Shown in pieces: positions 9,317 through 18,407 of a stretch of DNA of 64,000 nucleotides. The stretch comes from Pseudomonas sp. NFACC02 (GTDB lineage: Bacteria; Pseudomonadota; Gammaproteobacteria; Pseudomonadales; Pseudomonadaceae). The stretch lies in NCBI RefSeq assembly GCF_900110765.1, contig NZ_FOEO01000017.1, positions 53,632-117,631 of the forward strand, read 5' to 3'. The notes under the pieces were generated by a model. It was not told where the DNA came from. It did not search any database and saw only the letters and a program-made list of their open reading frames with translations. Both the position numbers and the translations under genes were made by a program. Numbering within the stretch: the stretch's first letter is position 1; each line of letters begins with the position of its first letter.

Positions 9317-9480
9317 CGTTTGTGGGCCGCAGCAATGGGGGGCACGCGTTGGCCAGTGCGAGATTGGTCTGGCCGCAAGCATGATGTGTCTCATATCAAC
9401 CGCGACATCCAACCGAACCCCGCCTGAGCGCTACGGTCTGCTTTCTATAGCCTGTCACTCATCGATAAAGGACCGCTCCG

Positions 9481-10515
9481 ATGTCGCAAGAATTGATCCT
9501 CAACCAGCGTATTGTCCTGGCCTCCCGTCCGCAGGGGGCGCCAACCCCGGAGAATTTTCGGCTTGAGCGCGAGGCGTTGCCAGACCTGCAAGACGGCCAG
9601 GTTCAACTGCGCACGCTGTACCTTTCCCTCGACCCATACATGCGCGGCCGCATGAGTGACGCGCCGTCCTACGCGCCACCGGTTGAAATCAATGCCGTCA
9701 TGGAAGGCGGGGCCGTCAGCGTGGTTGAGCAATCGCGTCACCCGGCGTTCAAGGAGGGCGATCTGGTGGTGGGTCAAACGGGGTGGCAGACCCACAGCAT
9801 CTCCGACGGCAAGGGTCTGACGCCAGTGCCCAAAGACTTGCCGAGCCCGTCGATGGCCGTGGGCGTGCTCGGCATGCCGGGCATCACGGGTTACATGGGC
9901 CTGATGAACATCGGCCAGCCCAAGTCCGGTGAAACCCTGGTGGTCGCCGCAGCCTCCGGCGCGGTTGGCTCGGTGGTCGGGCAGGTCGCCAAGCTGCACG
10001 GTCTGCGCGTGGTCGGCATCGCGGGTGGCATCGACAAATGTCGTTACGTCATGGACGAGCTGGGTTTCGACGCCTGTATCGATCACAAGAGTGAGCATTT
10101 CGCCGAGCAACTGAGTGAGGCGTGCCCCAGCGGCATCGATATCTATTTCGAACTGGTTGGCGGCAAGGTCCTGGAGGCGGTGCTTGGGCTGCTCAACGAA
10201 CATGCCCGGGTACCGCTGTGCGGTCTGATTGCGCAGTACAACGCTCAGGGGCTGCCGGAAGGTTCGGATCACCTGCCGCTGCTGATGCGCACCCTGTTGA
10301 CCAAGCGCGCGAAGATTCAGGGCTTCATCGTCTTCGAGGAATACGCTCACCGTCTGGACGAATTCATGCAGGCCATGGTGCCGCTGGTGAAAGACGGAAA
10401 GGTGAAATTCCGCGAAGACGTGGTCGAAGGGCTGGAGCATGCGCCCGATGCCTTCATCGGCATGCTGGAAGGCAAGAACTTCGGTAAGTTGGTGGTGAAG
10501 GTCTCGTCACCGTGA
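9481..10515 (+). CDS. NADP-dependent oxidoreductase, CurA-like MDR family
   Basis: A 344-residue zinc-free medium-chain dehydrogenase/reductase. The N-terminal segment (LYLSLDPYMRGRMSD near 41-55) and the nucleotide-binding loop AASGAVGSVVGQVAKLHG near 158-175 are typical of the leukotriene-B4/curcumin reductase group, which uses NADPH to reduce conjugated carbon-carbon double bonds; no zinc-binding cysteine cluster is present. It sits between ybaB and recR, interrupting the common dnaX-ybaB-recR order, with its own gap on each side. Substrate is not evident; a general detoxification role for enones or quinones is the usual inference. Confidence 0.88.
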   Translation: MSQELILNQRIVLASRPQGAPTPENFRLEREALPDLQDGQVQLRTLYLSLDPYMRGRMSDAPSYAPPVEINAVMEGGAVSVVEQSRHPAFKEGDLVVGQTGWQTHSISDGKGLTPVPKDLPSPSMAVGVLGMPGITGYMGLMNIGQPKSGETLVVAAASGAVGSVVGQVAKLHGLRVVGIAGGIDKCRYVMDELGFDACIDHKSEHFAEQLSEACPSGIDIYFELVGGKVLEAVLGLLNEHARVPLCGLIAQYNAQGLPEGSDHLPLLMRTLLTKRAKIQGFIVFEEYAHRLDEFMQAMVPLVKDGKVKFREDVVEGLEHAPDAFIGMLEGKNFGKLVVKVSSP

Positions 10516-10578
10516 TTTGACGCTAATCGGAGGCGCGGGTATAAACCGCGTCTCGTGTATTTGTCGGACCTTTCTCCA

Positions 10579-11181
10579 ATGAGCTTCAGCCCACTGATTC
10601 GCCAGTTGATCGACGCCCTGCGCATTCTGCCCGGTGTCGGTCAGAAAACCGCCCAGCGCATGGCGTTGCAGTTGCTCGAGCGCGATCGCAGCGGTGGCTC
10701 GCGCCTGGCGCAAGCGCTGAGCCAGGCCATGGAAGGCGTCGGACACTGCAAACAATGCCGCACCCTCACCGAAGACGAACTGTGCCCCCAGTGTTCGGAT
10801 GTACGTCGGGATGACACGTTGCTGTGCGTGGTGGAAGGCCCGATGGATGTCTATGCCGTGGAGCAGACGGGCTATCGCGGCCGCTACTTCGTGCTCAAAG
10901 GGCACTTGTCGCCGCTCGATGGCCTCGGACCTGAAGCCATCGGCATTCCGCAATTGATGGCGCGTATCGAAGAGCAGGGCACGTTCACCGAGGTCATCCT
11001 GGCGACCAACCCGACCGTGGAGGGGGAAGCCACCGCCCATTACATCGCCCAGTTGCTCAACAACAAGGGCCTGATCACCTCACGGATCGCCCACGGCGTG
11101 CCGTTGGGCGGTGAACTGGAGCTGGTGGACGGCGGCACGCTGGCGCATTCGTTCGCAGGGCGTAAGCCAATACAGCTTTGA
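10579..11181 (+). CDS. recR: Recombination mediator RecR
   Basis: A 200-residue RecR, acting with RecF and RecO to load RecA on gapped DNA. ATG 10579 is chosen because it gives the standard N-terminus [21 protein letters not shown] and normal length; the frame opens 24 bases earlier at a GTG. A helix-hairpin-helix is seen in [13 protein letters not shown], a zinc finger in C57-C60-C69-C72 (GHCKQC...LCPQC), and a Toprim domain with VVEGPMD near 84 and ATNPTVEGE near 145. It closes the dnaX region and is followed by a REP pair. Confidence 0.96.
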   Translation: MSFSPLIRQLIDALRILPGVGQKTAQRMALQLLERDRSGGSRLAQALSQAMEGVGHCKQCRTLTEDELCPQCSDVRRDDTLLCVVEGPMDVYAVEQTGYRGRYFVLKGHLSPLDGLGPEAIGIPQLMARIEEQGTFTEVILATNPTVEGEATAHYIAQLLNNKGLITSRIAHGVPLGGELELVDGGTLAHSFAGRKPIQL

Positions 11182-11199
11182 CGTTTTGCCACGTATGGT

Positions 11200-11285
11200 A
11201 TGAGCCGGCTTGCTGGCGAAGGCGTCGGGTCAGCCACAGCCAGGGTGAGTGACACACCGATTTCCCCGGCAAGCCGGCTTCTACA
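11200..11285. repeat. Inverted REP pair (BIME) between recR and apt
   Basis: TGAGCCGGCTTGCTGGCGAA at about 11200-11220 and, inverted, CCCCGGCAAGCCGGCTTC at about 11263-11280, separated by about 45 bp. This is the typical paired arrangement of Pseudomonas REPs, located between two convergent genes. Confidence 0.85.
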
Positions 11286-11309
11286 GTTGAGGCCGCTGGT
11301 GTGGCCGGC

Positions 11310-11858
11310 TTATTTATCGGTCAACGCAAACTGCGTCAGACAGAACGTCGGGATTTCCATGTCTTGCAGGCGCTGCGAGCCGCCCAGCTCGGGCAGGTCG
11401 ATGATGGCGGCCGCTTCATGGACTTTCGCGCCCATGCGGCGGATGAGATTGGCCGCTGCGATCAGCGTGCCGCCCGTGGCGATCAAGTCATCGAACATCA
11501 CCACCGAGTCGCCGTCGCACAGGCTGTCGGCGTGGACCTCCAGGAATGCTTCGCCGTATTCGGTCTGATAACCCTCTGCCAGTACATCCGCGGGCAGCTT
11601 GCCCTGCTTGCGGAACAGCACCAGAGGCCTGTTGAGCTCGTAAGCGATGATCGAGCCGATCAGAAATCCGCGCGCATCCATGGCACCCACATGGGTGAAG
11701 TCCGAGTCGATGTAACGCTGCACGAAACTGTCCATCACCAGGCGCAGCGCCTTGGGCGACTGGAAAAGCGGAGTGATGTCACGAAAAATGACGCCGGGCT
11801 TGGGGAAGTCCACCACCGGGCGGATCAGGGATTTGAAGCTGAATTCATCGAAAATCAT
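11310..11858 (-). CDS. apt: Adenine phosphoribosyltransferase
   Basis: A 182-residue purine-salvage enzyme making AMP from adenine and PRPP. ATG 11858 ([19 protein letters not shown]) gives the usual N-terminus and length; an ORF start 30 bases upstream is less likely. The PRPP-binding loop [14 protein letters not shown] at about 122-135 is the type I phosphoribosyltransferase signature, and the flexible catalytic region [19 protein letters not shown] precedes it. It lies just downstream of anr on the same strand with a 66-bp gap, the order also known in P. aeruginosa. Confidence 0.96.
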   Translation of the reverse strand: MIFDEFSFKSLIRPVVDFPKPGVIFRDITPLFQSPKALRLVMDSFVQRYIDSDFTHVGAMDARGFLIGSIIAYELNRPLVLFRKQGKLPADVLAEGYQTEYGEAFLEVHADSLCDGDSVVMFDDLIATGGTLIAAANLIRRMGAKVHEAAAIIDLPELGGSQRLQDMEIPTFCLTQFALTDK

Positions 11859-11924
11859 CGAAAAGTCTCGGGCAGGAGATACACGCAAAGAGCGTAGTTT
11901 AAGCCTGCCCGGCCTGTGCCGCCA

Positions 11925-12659
11925 TCAGCTTTCCAGCGAACCGCCCGCCAGCGCGCACAGCTGAATCGGGTCCAGAATGCGAATTTCCTTGCCTTCGGCG
12001 GCGATCAGCTCGTTTTGCTGAAAACGGGTGAACACCCGGGAAACGGTTTCCACCGCCAGGCCCAGGTAATTGCCGATTTCGTTGCGCGACATGCTCAGCC
12101 GGAACTGATTGGCTGAAAACCCGCGTGCCCGGAACCGGGCGGAGAGGTTGACCAGAAACGTGGCGATGCGCTCATCAGCGGTTTTCTTCGAGAGCAGCAG
12201 CATCATTTGTTGGTCGTCGCGGATCTCGCGACTCATCACGCGCATCAGTTGACGACGCAGTTGCGGCAATTGCACCGACAATTCATCCAGACGTTCAAAG
12301 GGAATTTCACACACCGAAGTGGTTTCCATGGCCTGGGCGGAGACGGGATAGGCCTCTGAGTCCATGCCCGACAACCCGACCAGTTCACTGGGCAGATGGA
12401 AGCCGGTGAGCTGCTCTTCGCCGCTGTCGCTCAAGCTGAAGGTCTTCAGCGCTCCGGATCGCACGGCGTAGACCGAATCGAAGGTATCGCCCTGACGAAA
12501 CAGGAACTCGCCTTTTTTCAGTGGACGGCCACGTTTGACGATTTCGTCCAGTGCATCCATGTCTTCAAGGTTCAATGAAAGCGGGAGGCACAACGGGGCC
12601 AGGCTGCAATCCTTGCAGTGAGCCTGGGTATGAGCACGCATCTTTACTGGCTCAGACAT
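11925..12659 (-). CDS. anr: Anaerobic regulator Anr (Fnr-type Crp family)
   Basis: The Pseudomonas oxygen sensor, 244 residues from ATG 12659 ([10 protein letters not shown]), supported by AAGGAA about eight bases upstream. The [4Fe-4S] ligands are Cys15, Cys18, Cys24 in [12 protein letters not shown] and Cys117 in TSVCEIPF. The C-terminal helix-turn-helix reads [19 protein letters not shown] with the E..SR pattern that contacts TTGAT half-sites. In the absence of oxygen the dimer activates genes for microaerobic respiration and haem synthesis; the neighbours hemN and cco are known targets in the genus. Confidence 0.97.
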   Translation of the reverse strand: MSEPVKMRAHTQAHCKDCSLAPLCLPLSLNLEDMDALDEIVKRGRPLKKGEFLFRQGDTFDSVYAVRSGALKTFSLSDSGEEQLTGFHLPSELVGLSGMDSEAYPVSAQAMETTSVCEIPFERLDELSVQLPQLRRQLMRVMSREIRDDQQMMLLLSKKTADERIATFLVNLSARFRARGFSANQFRLSMSRNEIGNYLGLAVETVSRVFTRFQQNELIAAEGKEIRILDPIQLCALAGGSLES

Positions 12660-12779
12660 CGGGTAATTCCTTGTAAAAAAACACACATAAGTCGTAAGGG
12701 TAACCCACGGGTCAATGCTTCGACTAGCACGCGCCTTCCTTGGCGTGAAAATGATTCCTGCCGCTGAAACGGAAATGTC

Positions 12780-14162
12780 CTAGATCACGCGCGAAAACCG
12801 CTGACGGTTCTGTACGCTCATGTACGCATCGAAGACCATGCAGATCGAGCGCACCAACAAGCGACCGGCCGGCGTGACCCGGATACCGTTGCTGTCCAGA
12901 TGGATCAACCCGTCTTTGGCCATTTGCAGCAACTTTGGCCAGATGTCGTTGAAATAACCGCGAAAGTCGACACCGAACCGATCGTTGATCGAGGCGAAAT
13001 CCAGCGCGAAATGACAGATCAACTGCTGGATGACCGCGCCACGGACGTGGTCGTCACCGTTGCGGATCAGCCCTCGCTTGGTGGCCAGTTGATCACTGGC
13101 GATCAGGGTCTGGTACTCGTTGAGGTCGTTGCTGTTCTGCGCGTACAGGTCGCCGATCTGGCTGATGGCCGACACCCCGAGTCCGATCAGGTCGCAATGG
13201 CCGTGGGTGGTGTAACCCTGGAAGTTTCGCTGCAGCGTGCCTTCTTCCTGAGCAATGGCCAGGTCGTCATCGGGCAGGGCGAAATGGTCCATGCCGATGT
13301 AGCGGTATCCGGCCGCGGTCAACTGCTCGATGGTGCGCTGCAGCATCTGCAGTTTGTGTTCGGCGCTGGGCAGTTGTGCCGTGTCGATGCGCCGCTGGGG
13401 CATGAAGCGTTCAGGCAGGTGAGCGTAGTTGAAGACCGACAGACGATCAGGTTGCAGCGCGATGACTTCGTCGACCGTGCGCGCGAACCCCTCTGGTGTC
13501 TGGAGCGGCAGGCCGTAAATCAGGTCGATGTTCACTGACCGGAACTGCAGCGTGCGGGCGGCTTCGACGATCGCACGGGTTTCTTCCAGGCTTTGCAGGC
13601 GGTTGATCGCGCGCTGCACCAGCGGATCGAGGTCCTGCACGCCAAGGCTGACACGGTTGAAACCCAGTTCCCGTAGCAGGCCCATGGTCGACCAGTCGGC
13701 CTCGCGGGGATCGATCTCGATGCCGTAATCGCCGGAGTGATCGTCGAGCAGGGTGAAGTGCTGGCGCAGGTGCGCCATCAATTGACGCAATTCGACATGG
13801 CTGAGAAAGGTCGGCGTGCCGCCACCAAAATGCAGTTGTTCGACCACCTGACGACCGTCGACATGGCGGGCGATCATCTGGATCTCGTGTTCCAGGCGCT
13901 GCAGATAGACCTGAGCGCGGCTGCGATCCTTGGTGATGACCTTGTTGCAGGCGCAGTAGTAGCAAATGTTGGCGCAGAACGGGATGTGCACATACAGCGA
14001 CAAGGGACGCGCGGCCTTGCGGCTTTCACGCAGCGCATGCAGCAGATCGAACGCACCCACTTGCGTATGAAACTGCACCGCTGTGGGATAGGACGTATAG
14101 CGCGGCCCGGTCAGGTCGTAGCGACGGATAAGTTCAGAATCCCAACGAAGGTCGTCGAGCAT
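12780..14162 (-). CDS. hemN: Oxygen-independent coproporphyrinogen III oxidase
   Basis: A 460-residue radical-SAM enzyme converting coproporphyrinogen III to protoporphyrinogen IX without oxygen. The cluster motif is Cys63-Cys67-Cys70 in HIPFCANICYYCACNK; the N-terminus PRYTSYPTAVQF and QLHFGGGTPTFLS near 110 are typical of true HemN rather than HemW-like proteins, as is the full 460-residue length. It is encoded between anr and the cbb3 assembly genes. A probable Anr site lies about 60 bp upstream of the start. Confidence 0.97.
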   Translation of the reverse strand: MLDDLRWDSELIRRYDLTGPRYTSYPTAVQFHTQVGAFDLLHALRESRKAARPLSLYVHIPFCANICYYCACNKVITKDRSRAQVYLQRLEHEIQMIARHVDGRQVVEQLHFGGGTPTFLSHVELRQLMAHLRQHFTLLDDHSGDYGIEIDPREADWSTMGLLRELGFNRVSLGVQDLDPLVQRAINRLQSLEETRAIVEAARTLQFRSVNIDLIYGLPLQTPEGFARTVDEVIALQPDRLSVFNYAHLPERFMPQRRIDTAQLPSAEHKLQMLQRTIEQLTAAGYRYIGMDHFALPDDDLAIAQEEGTLQRNFQGYTTHGHCDLIGLGVSAISQIGDLYAQNSNDLNEYQTLIASDQLATKRGLIRNGDDHVRGAVIQQLICHFALDFASINDRFGVDFRGYFNDIWPKLLQMAKDGLIHLDSNGIRVTPAGRLLVRSICMVFDAYMSVQNRQRFSRVI

Positions 14163-14223
14163 GCGGGCATTCCCGAAAAGGCTGGCGGTAAAGGCAGTCT
14201 AAGGAGTACGCCGCGCGCACGTC

Positions 14224-14237
14224 GTGATCTGGGTCAA
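14224..14237 (-). promoter_or_regulatory. Probable Anr box upstream of hemN
   Basis: Read on the minus strand the site is TTGAC-CCAG-ATCAC, against the Fnr/Anr consensus TTGAT-N4-ATCAA, with eight of ten defined positions matching. It is centred about 68 bp before the hemN ATG, a position that would suit activation at -41.5 if transcription starts near 14190. The fit with a known Anr target gene supports it; binding is not shown. Confidence 0.6.
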
Positions 14238-14250
14238 TGTTTCAGGGCGA

Positions 14251-14934
14251 TCAGTGCCCCATCAACCAATGCTGATGCGGGCCGGGCAGCGTCCACAGCC
14301 CAAACAATATCACCAGCAGTCCACCGCCGACCCGCACGCTTCGTTTACGCAGCAGGGCCGTGGTGCGTTCGGCGGCAAGGCCGGTGGCGATCAGGACGGG
14401 CCAGGTGCCGACGCCGAAAGCCAGCATCAACACTGCGCTGTACAGCGCATCGCCCTGACTCGCAGACCACAACAAGGTGCTGTAGACCAACCCACAGGGG
14501 AGCCAGCCCCACAGTCCGCCGAGCAACAGCGCGCGTGGCAGGCTCGACACCGGCAGCAGTCGACTGGCGACCGGCTGAATGCATCGCCACAGCCCACGCC
14601 CCAGTCCTTCGATGCGTGTCAGGCCGCTCCACCATCCGGCCAGATACAGGCCCATCGCGATCAGCAACAACGCAGCCACCACCCGCAACAGCATGGCGCC
14701 GGGGCTGTTGGCGACCGCCCATCCCGCCAGGCCTAGCAACAATCCAGCGCACGCATAACTGAAAATGCGCCCGACGTTGTAGGCCAGCAACAAGCGAAAG
14801 CGTCGGCCGCGTTGCTCTTTGGGGATCGCCATGGTCAACGCCCCCATCAGGCCGCCGCACATGCCCAGACAGTGACCACCGCCAAGCAGGCCGAGAATCA
14901 GGGCCGAGAGCAGTTGGGGGAGGAGATCAGGCAT
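14251..14934 (-). CDS. TauE/SafE-like membrane protein linked to cbb3 assembly
   Basis: A 227-residue protein with six or so transmembrane helices and the N-terminal GGGHCLGMCGGLMG motif (residues 18-31), which resembles metal-binding His/Cys motifs in a helix. Databases call this group sulfite exporter TauE/SafE, but members beside ccoGHIS are thought to serve copper or redox handling for cytochrome oxidase assembly (inference from context). It follows ccoS on the same strand after about 165 bp that contain a REP pair. Confidence 0.85.
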   Translation of the reverse strand: MPDLLPQLLSALILGLLGGGHCLGMCGGLMGALTMAIPKEQRGRRFRLLLAYNVGRIFSYACAGLLLGLAGWAVANSPGAMLLRVVAALLLIAMGLYLAGWWSGLTRIEGLGRGLWRCIQPVASRLLPVSSLPRALLLGGLWGWLPCGLVYSTLLWSASQGDALYSAVLMLAFGVGTWPVLIATGLAAERTTALLRKRSVRVGGGLLVILFGLWTLPGPHQHWLMGH

Positions 14935-14975
14935 GCCGGTAGCCCGAAGGTTCTGTAGCGATTACACCCACGCCA

Positions 14976-15064
14976 TCGCGGGCACGCGCGCTCCTACAGT
15001 TGACGTGCCGTGCGCAGACCCTCGCACCTGCACTGATCCCCTGTAGGAGCGCGCTTGCCCGCGA
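14976..15064. repeat. Inverted REP pair between ccoS and the SafE-like gene
   Basis: TCGCGGGCACGCGCGCTCCT begins the left arm (14976-14999) and CTGTAGGAGCGCGCTTGCCC begins the right arm (15041-15064). The arms are near-perfect inverse copies over 24 bp, with a 41-bp spacer. Such pairs inside an operon can stabilise the upstream mRNA or reduce downstream expression. Confidence 0.85.
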
Positions 15065-15099
15065 AGAGGCCAGCCGGTGCACCGTCAATCCTGGATTTA

Positions 15100-15315
15100 T
15101 CACCCGATATCCTTCTCGTCCGGTTTCTGCCCGTTTTTTCCCGACGCCTCATCCACTCCGGCCTTGTGACCAGGGTCTTGATCATCGAACAGAATGCTGT
15201 GCGCCGGACCGTCAAGGTCATCGTACTGACCGCTGTCCACTGCCCAGAAGAAAACGTAAATCGCCACGGCCACAATCAACAGGGCCACCGGGATCATGAT
15301 GTAAAGCGCGGGCAT
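15100..15315 (-). CDS. ccoS: cbb3-type cytochrome oxidase assembly protein CcoS
   Basis: A 71-residue single-span membrane protein. The start is ATG 15315 (MPALYIMIPVALLIVAVAIY), with GGAGG about five bases upstream; the longer frame from 15348 lacks this site. One hydrophobic helix is followed by a short acidic tail with DSGQYDDLDGPAHSILFDD, the CcoS signature. CcoS is needed for cofactor insertion into the cbb3 oxidase. It is 40 bp downstream of ccoI. Confidence 0.93.
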   Translation of the reverse strand: MPALYIMIPVALLIVAVAIYVFFWAVDSGQYDDLDGPAHSILFDDQDPGHKAGVDEASGKNGQKPDEKDIG

Positions 15316-15355
15316 TGAACCTCCGAAAGCCATGGCGTGTGGGAACATCGCGCGT

Positions 15356-17806
15356 TCATGCCGGCAACGGCCGATGGCTACCGGCCAACGCAGGGGTGGG
15401 CTGATCGACCTTCATGCGGGTCAGCCGCAGCGCATTGAGCACGACGATCAGCGAACTGGCTGACATACCCGCTGCCGCCCACAGTGGCGTGATCCAGCCC
15501 AGCGCGGCGAAGGGCAGCATGAGGCCATTGTAGAGCGCAGCCCACCACAGATTCTGCAGAATGACACGGCGCGTTCGTCGAGCCAGCGTGAACGCCTGAA
15601 TCAGCGTCTGTAGACGGTTGGACAGCAGCACCGCGTCGGCGGTCGTTTTCGCCAGATCGGTGGCCGAACCCATGGCGACGCTGATGTCGGCGGCGGCCAG
15701 GACCGGTACATCGTTGATCCCGTCACCCAGCATCAACACCTTATGCCCCTGGGCCCTGAGCTGTTGCAGGATCTGCAACTTGTCGTTCGGGCGCAGGCTG
15801 CTGCGCGCCTCGTCGATGCCCAGTTGTTCGGCCACGCGGGCGACCATCGGCGAGCTGTCGCCAGACAGCAGCACGGTCTTCCAGCCACGCTGTTTGCAGG
15901 CGAGGACCAAGACGGCCGCGTCATCGCGCAACCGATCATCCAGCACCAGCCAGGCCAGCACCTGAGTCTCGTCGCCCAGCAGCAGCCATTGGCCGGGCTC
16001 ATCCGGCATTGTCGGCACGGGGCTGTGACTGAGCGCACAGACAAATTCCGCCTGGCCGATACGCAGTCTCTGCGCACCGACGCGTCCTTCAAGCCCCAGT
16101 CCCGGTGCGCTGACGACATCCTCGGCCAGCCGCGGCGTGTTGCCAAACGCCCGCGCGATCGGGTGTTCCGAGCGGCCCTCCAGTGCCGCGGCCAGGCTCA
16201 GACAGTCGTCGTTGTCCAGCGATCCCAGACGGTGAATGGTCCTGAGCGTCAAACGGCCTTCGGTCAGCGTGCCGGTCTTGTCGAAGATGACGGTATCGAT
16301 CTCATTAAGCCCTTCCAGCACATGCCCACGCGTCAACAGCAGTCCGAGGGCATGCAAGGTGCCGGTCGCGGTGGTCAACGCGGTGGGTGTCGCCAGTGAC
16401 AGCGCGCACGGGCAGGTGGCGACCAGCATGGCCAATACGATCCAGAATGCGCGAGCCGGGTCCTGCTGCCACCACAGCAGGCCGATGCAGGCGGCGAGTA
16501 TCAACGAAGTCAGCAAGAACCATTGCGCTGCGCGATCAGCCATCTGTGCCAGACGCGGCTTTTCGGACTGAGCACGCTCGAGCAGCCGGACGATGGCCGA
16601 CAATCGGGTGTCATGCCCGAGCGCGAGCACCTCGACCGTCAGCGCGCTTTCGACGTTTAGCGTGCCCGCCGTTACGGCATCGCCAGGCGCTCGGGCGTGA
16701 GGCAGGTATTCTCCGGTAAGCAGCGACTCATCAATGCTCGACTGACCGGCAACGATACGCCCGTCAGCCGGTAACACCGCGCCGGGATGCACCAGTACCT
16801 TGTCGTTGAGCTGCAGTTCACTGAGCAAAATCCGCTCGCTCTGACCGTCCTCGTTCAGGCGCAGACACGAAGCGGGCAGCAGGTTGATCAACTGCGCAGT
16901 GGCGGCGGCCGTGCGTTCGCGAGCGCGTCGCTCCAGATAGCGTCCGCCCAGCAAGAACAGCGCGAACATGCCTACCGCGTCGAAATACAGTTCGCCCACG
17001 CCGGTGATCGCTGTCCAGATGCCTGCCACGTAAGCCAGGCCGATGGCCAGTGACACCGAGACATCCATCGTCAGATGACGCGTGCGCAGGTCTCGAAGCG
17101 CGCCCTTGAAAAAGGGCGCGCAGCTGTAAAAGACGATCGGCGTGGTGAGAAACATCGCCACCCAGCGCAGGATGGTATGCATTTCAGGGCTGAGGTCGAT
17201 GTTGAACTCTGGCCACGTTGCCATCGTCGCCATCATGGCCTGAAACCACAGCAGACCGGCAACCCCCAACTGACGCAGACTGCGGCGGTTGTCCCGAGCC
17301 AACTGCTCGCTGGCCTTGTCGGCCTGCCAGGGATGGCCCGCGTAACCGATGCTGCGCAGCTCGCTCAACACCTGGCTGAGCGAAAGGGAAGCGTCTTTCC
17401 AGCGCAGGTTGAGACGATGGTTGGACAGGTTCAAGCGTGCATCGACAACGGCAGGCAGGGCGCGCAGATGGCGTTCGATCAACCAGGCACAGGCGGCGCA
17501 ACTGATGCCTTCGATCATCAGCGTGGTTTCGCTCAGGTCATCGTCGTGACGCACGAAGGGCGCCTGCACGTCGGGCCGGTCGTATAACGCTTGCTCGTCG
17601 ATCAATTGCGCGGGCAGCGCCTGAGGGTTGGTCGAGGCTTCGCTACGGTGGCTGTAATAGCTTTCAAGTCCGCCGGCGACAATGGCGTGCGCCACGGCCT
17701 GACAGCCGGGGCAGCAGAACTCACGAGGTTCGCCGAGGACGATGCCGGTAAAGCGAGCGCCGGACGGAACGGGCAGGGCGCAATGGAAACAAGGCGTTAT
17801 GGCCAC
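15356..17806 (-). CDS. ccoI: Copper-exporting P-type ATPase for cbb3 oxidase (CcoI)
   Basis: An 816-residue P1B-type ATPase that moves copper to the periplasm for the CcoN active site. The N-terminus has a cysteine-rich segment (CFHC, CCPGC at 31-35) and a heavy-metal-associated domain with GISCAACAW at 100-108. Eight membrane helices include the CPC ion site in VATCPCALSL (about 455). Phosphorylation motif DKTGTLTEG (about 505) and the hinge MLGDGINDVPVLAAAD are present. This matches the CcoI/CopA2 type rather than the bulk copper exporter CopA1, in line with its position between ccoH and ccoS. Confidence 0.95.
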   Translation of the reverse strand: MAITPCFHCALPVPSGARFTGIVLGEPREFCCPGCQAVAHAIVAGGLESYYSHRSEASTNPQALPAQLIDEQALYDRPDVQAPFVRHDDDLSETTLMIEGISCAACAWLIERHLRALPAVVDARLNLSNHRLNLRWKDASLSLSQVLSELRSIGYAGHPWQADKASEQLARDNRRSLRQLGVAGLLWFQAMMATMATWPEFNIDLSPEMHTILRWVAMFLTTPIVFYSCAPFFKGALRDLRTRHLTMDVSVSLAIGLAYVAGIWTAITGVGELYFDAVGMFALFLLGGRYLERRARERTAAATAQLINLLPASCLRLNEDGQSERILLSELQLNDKVLVHPGAVLPADGRIVAGQSSIDESLLTGEYLPHARAPGDAVTAGTLNVESALTVEVLALGHDTRLSAIVRLLERAQSEKPRLAQMADRAAQWFLLTSLILAACIGLLWWQQDPARAFWIVLAMLVATCPCALSLATPTALTTATGTLHALGLLLTRGHVLEGLNEIDTVIFDKTGTLTEGRLTLRTIHRLGSLDNDDCLSLAAALEGRSEHPIARAFGNTPRLAEDVVSAPGLGLEGRVGAQRLRIGQAEFVCALSHSPVPTMPDEPGQWLLLGDETQVLAWLVLDDRLRDDAAVLVLACKQRGWKTVLLSGDSSPMVARVAEQLGIDEARSSLRPNDKLQILQQLRAQGHKVLMLGDGINDVPVLAAADISVAMGSATDLAKTTADAVLLSNRLQTLIQAFTLARRTRRVILQNLWWAALYNGLMLPFAALGWITPLWAAAGMSASSLIVVLNALRLTRMKVDQPTPALAGSHRPLPA

Positions 17807-17861
17807 GGATCGCTCTCACGTGCTGCGTCGTAACGATGATCGTGCCGATCGAGCGTCATAT

Positions 17862-18404
17862 TCACTGCTTTTCGGCACCTTGAATCGGCTCGTCGCCCAG
17901 AATCAGGTCCTTGTCATGGGTAAGGGTTTCTTCCTCGAACAAACGCCACGTCTGGCTGTTTTCCACCCCCAGCAGCTCGACGAAACGCCGGCCTTCGACG
18001 TTGTCGCTCATTTGTCCGACGTAGCGACCGGGCTGGGCAGGGTTGCGCGCGAGGACGATCTTGCGATCCTTTTCCGGTTGGGTCGGCGAAATCAGGTTCA
18101 GGACCAGTGTTTCGGGCAGGCTGTTCCCCGTCAGGCGCAAATCCGCTTCGCCGGTGACGTCATCCAGGGTCAGGGTCGCTCGCAGTTTAAGCGTCTGGGC
18201 GAGCAGTTCACGGTCCAGCGAGCGGTTGATCCCTTTGCCCGCTTCGTAATAGTTGTCGTTGACCAGGTTGTCGGGGTGGTTGACCGCAATGGTCACCATG
18301 GCCAGCGTCAGCGTGACCGAGCAGGCCAGAATACCGATGATGATCCACGGCCAAAGATGCCGGTACCAAGGACTTGAAGCGGTTGCTGCGGTCATGTCTG
18401 ACAT
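17862..18404 (-). CDS. ccoH: FixH family protein CcoH
   Basis: A 180-residue membrane-anchored protein with a single N-terminal helix (WPWIIIGILACSVTLTLAMV, about 18-37) and a periplasmic FixH domain starting with the typical NHPDNLVNDNYYEAGKGIN. It takes part in the assembly and stability of the cbb3 oxidase. The stop of ccoG lies three bases upstream, indicating one transcript. Confidence 0.93.
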   Translation of the reverse strand: MSDMTAATASSPWYRHLWPWIIIGILACSVTLTLAMVTIAVNHPDNLVNDNYYEAGKGINRSLDRELLAQTLKLRATLTLDDVTGEADLRLTGNSLPETLVLNLISPTQPEKDRKIVLARNPAQPGRYVGQMSDNVEGRRFVELLGVENSQTWRLFEEETLTHDKDLILGDEPIQGAEKQ

Positions 18405-18407
18405 CTC

